In this document: positions 38,806 through 39,700 of the stretch, piece by piece
How the letters are laid out: the number at the start of each line of letters is the position of its first letter
How positions within the stretch are numbered: the stretch's first letter is position 1
From: a virus
Strand: one strand, 5' to 3'
Length of the DNA: 39,700 bases
IMG/VR virus record: IMGVR_UViG_3300047553_000688
Span: 1 to 39,700 of that record
Program-made: the position numbers and the translations under genes
Notes under the pieces: model-generated
The model's input: only the letters and a program-made list of their open reading frames with translations
Databases searched by the model: none
Told to the model about the DNA's origin: nothing

Positions 38806-39700
38806 TTATGTTTTTGGTATAACTGCTTCTATATTTACCCTATATCCAGCTTCTATTGTGGTTTTCCAACCATTTTCATCAATACCCTGTTTTACGTTTG
38901 TAATTTGAAATATACCATTTTTATTATATATTTCTGGTATACCATCTATTTGAAAATATTCACCACAACTTAATCCAGCCATACCATCTATTGCAAATGA
39001 AATATCCAAATAAGTTAGTGCTGAACCTTTTGTTTCTTTATTAATTTTGTTTTTAATTACACCTGTATCTAAAAATATTAATGTTTTATTTTCTTTACCT
39101 ACTTTAAATTTAATAGATTTCTTTTTAACAACATCTTGTAAATTTTCAACCTCTTTATCAGCTTCAGTTTTTTTAGCAGCAGGCTGTACATTGTGAGTTA
39201 TAGTTTTTTGCTTATTATTTTTAGCAGTCAATAATACAACTTCTTTTTCTACTTCATTAATTGAAAAATATCCATCAGAATTTTGAGCAAAAGACATATC
39301 AAATAATGTATATGCTTCATTATTAGTAAATGAATTTGAAGAATTATCAAATGTTTCTCCAGCATTTATACTATTCAAATTCAATTGAGATTGATACAAA
39401 GCTTGAGCTTGCGCCAATTCACCCAATTCCATTGAAAAACTAAATTCCTTTACAATACTTCCACTTGGTCCAATTTTAAATCTATATGCTTTTTGTAATT
39501 CAGATTGTTCTGGTGGTTTTGTAAATAGTTTATAATCGATTATTTGTAATGATTTTCCGGTATAACTTGGATTATCGTTTGCAGTCATTATTTCTAATTT
39601 AGCTAATCCATATGTATTTTCATTTACTAAACCAATTATTCCATTTATAAAATCTATTTGAGTATATGATTGATTGTATATATTTAAAACCGTATCATAT
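38806..39700 (-). CDS. Probable baseplate/tail protein (partial, N-terminus off window)
   Basis: The reading frame stays open from the stop at 38806 to the window edge at 39700. The ATG at 39588 is therefore probably internal, since 37 further in-frame codons precede it (YDTVLNIYNQSYTQIDFING and onward), in a LysM-like or tail-assembly-like pattern with D-x-hydrophobic repeats. The remaining residues include AKNNKQKTITHNVQPAAKKT and a final GEYFQIDGIPEIYNKNGIFQ segment plus DENGWKTTIEAGYRV, resembling hub or baseplate proteins with a GWxTxIEA ending. The structural role is inferred from these patterns. Confidence 0.6.
   Translation of the reverse strand, partial: YDTVLNIYNQSYTQIDFINGIIGLVNENTYGLAKLEIMTANDNPSYTGKSLQIIDYKLFTKPPEQSELQKAYRFKIGPSGSIVKEFSFSMELGELAQAQALYQSQLNLNSINAGETFDNSSNSFTNNEAYTLFDMSFAQNSDGYFSINEVEKEVVLLTAKNNKQKTITHNVQPAAKKTEADKEVENLQDVVKKKSIKFKVGKENKTLIFLDTGVIKNKINKETKGSALTYLDISFAIDGMAGLSCGEYFQIDGIPEIYNKNGIFQITNVKQGIDENGWKTTIEAGYRVNIEAVIPKT

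Noticed and set aside
1-39700. tRNA genes, CRISPR arrays, insertion sequences
   Set aside because: No cloverleaf-like segment with CCA-end context, no regularly spaced repeats and no transposase were seen, and the gaps are too short to hold them.

Overview
This window looks like part of the genome of a large, T4-like (tevenvirus-type) tailed phage that infects a member of the Bacteroidota. The T4-like assignment rests on a replication core with recognisable equivalents of T4 gp43, gp45, gp44, gp62, gp41, gp32, UvsX and RNase H, together with class I NrdA/NrdB, PhoH, a thioredoxin and a GroES-type co-chaperonin. The host assignment rests on three things: very AT-rich DNA, no Shine-Dalgarno sequences in front of the starts inspected, and seven intergenic promoters matching the Bacteroidota primary-sigma consensus TTTG-N19/20-TAnnTTTG. 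Every supported gene is on the minus strand, so transcription runs from high to low coordinates. Genes are tightly packed, often with 1-4 base overlaps. The longest non-coding stretch is 129 bases, upstream of gene 32. I saw no tRNA, rRNA, CRISPR array or insertion sequence.

Layout in transcription order. (1) 39700-32705: a probable baseplate/tail protein that runs off the window, a small hypothetical, a PhyH-type 2OG-Fe(II) oxygenase, a divergent family A DNA polymerase-like protein, a 713-residue lysine-rich probable virion protein, a small conserved phage protein, a class I methyltransferase and a probable Nmad1/DUF1599 protein. (2) 32575-23496: gp32, UvsX, RNase H/FEN nuclease, GroES, gp41-like helicase, NrdB, NrdA, PhoH, thioredoxin and a stand-alone helix-turn-helix fragment. 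(3) 23489-17749: a cassette with two tandem Mom-like genes, a DUF4338/DruA-like gene, a DUF262-HNH gene and a GT-B glycosyltransferase, lying directly upstream of the DNA polymerase. (4) 17749-10207: DNA polymerase, sliding clamp, a hypothetical, a MazG-like protein, the clamp loader (44 and 62, separated by a zinc-ribbon gene), an SGNH protein, a Cas4/AddB-like PD-(D/E)XK nuclease and a probable ribbon-helix-helix protein next to a perfect palindrome. (5) 10190-1: a glycan island with about nine glycosyltransferases, a sugar-nucleotide epimerase, a methyltransferase, an SGNH protein and two hypotheticals.

How the genes may work together: regions 2 and 4 supply a complete leading-strand replisome, recombination and deoxynucleotide supply; no primase is seen in the window. 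Region 3 is the best candidate for an undescribed system. Its Mom-like, DruA-like and DUF262-HNH genes suggest DNA base modification combined with attack on, or exclusion of, other DNA. Two of its genes have their own host-type promoters. Region 5 probably builds or modifies a surface glycan, on the virion or on the infected cell.
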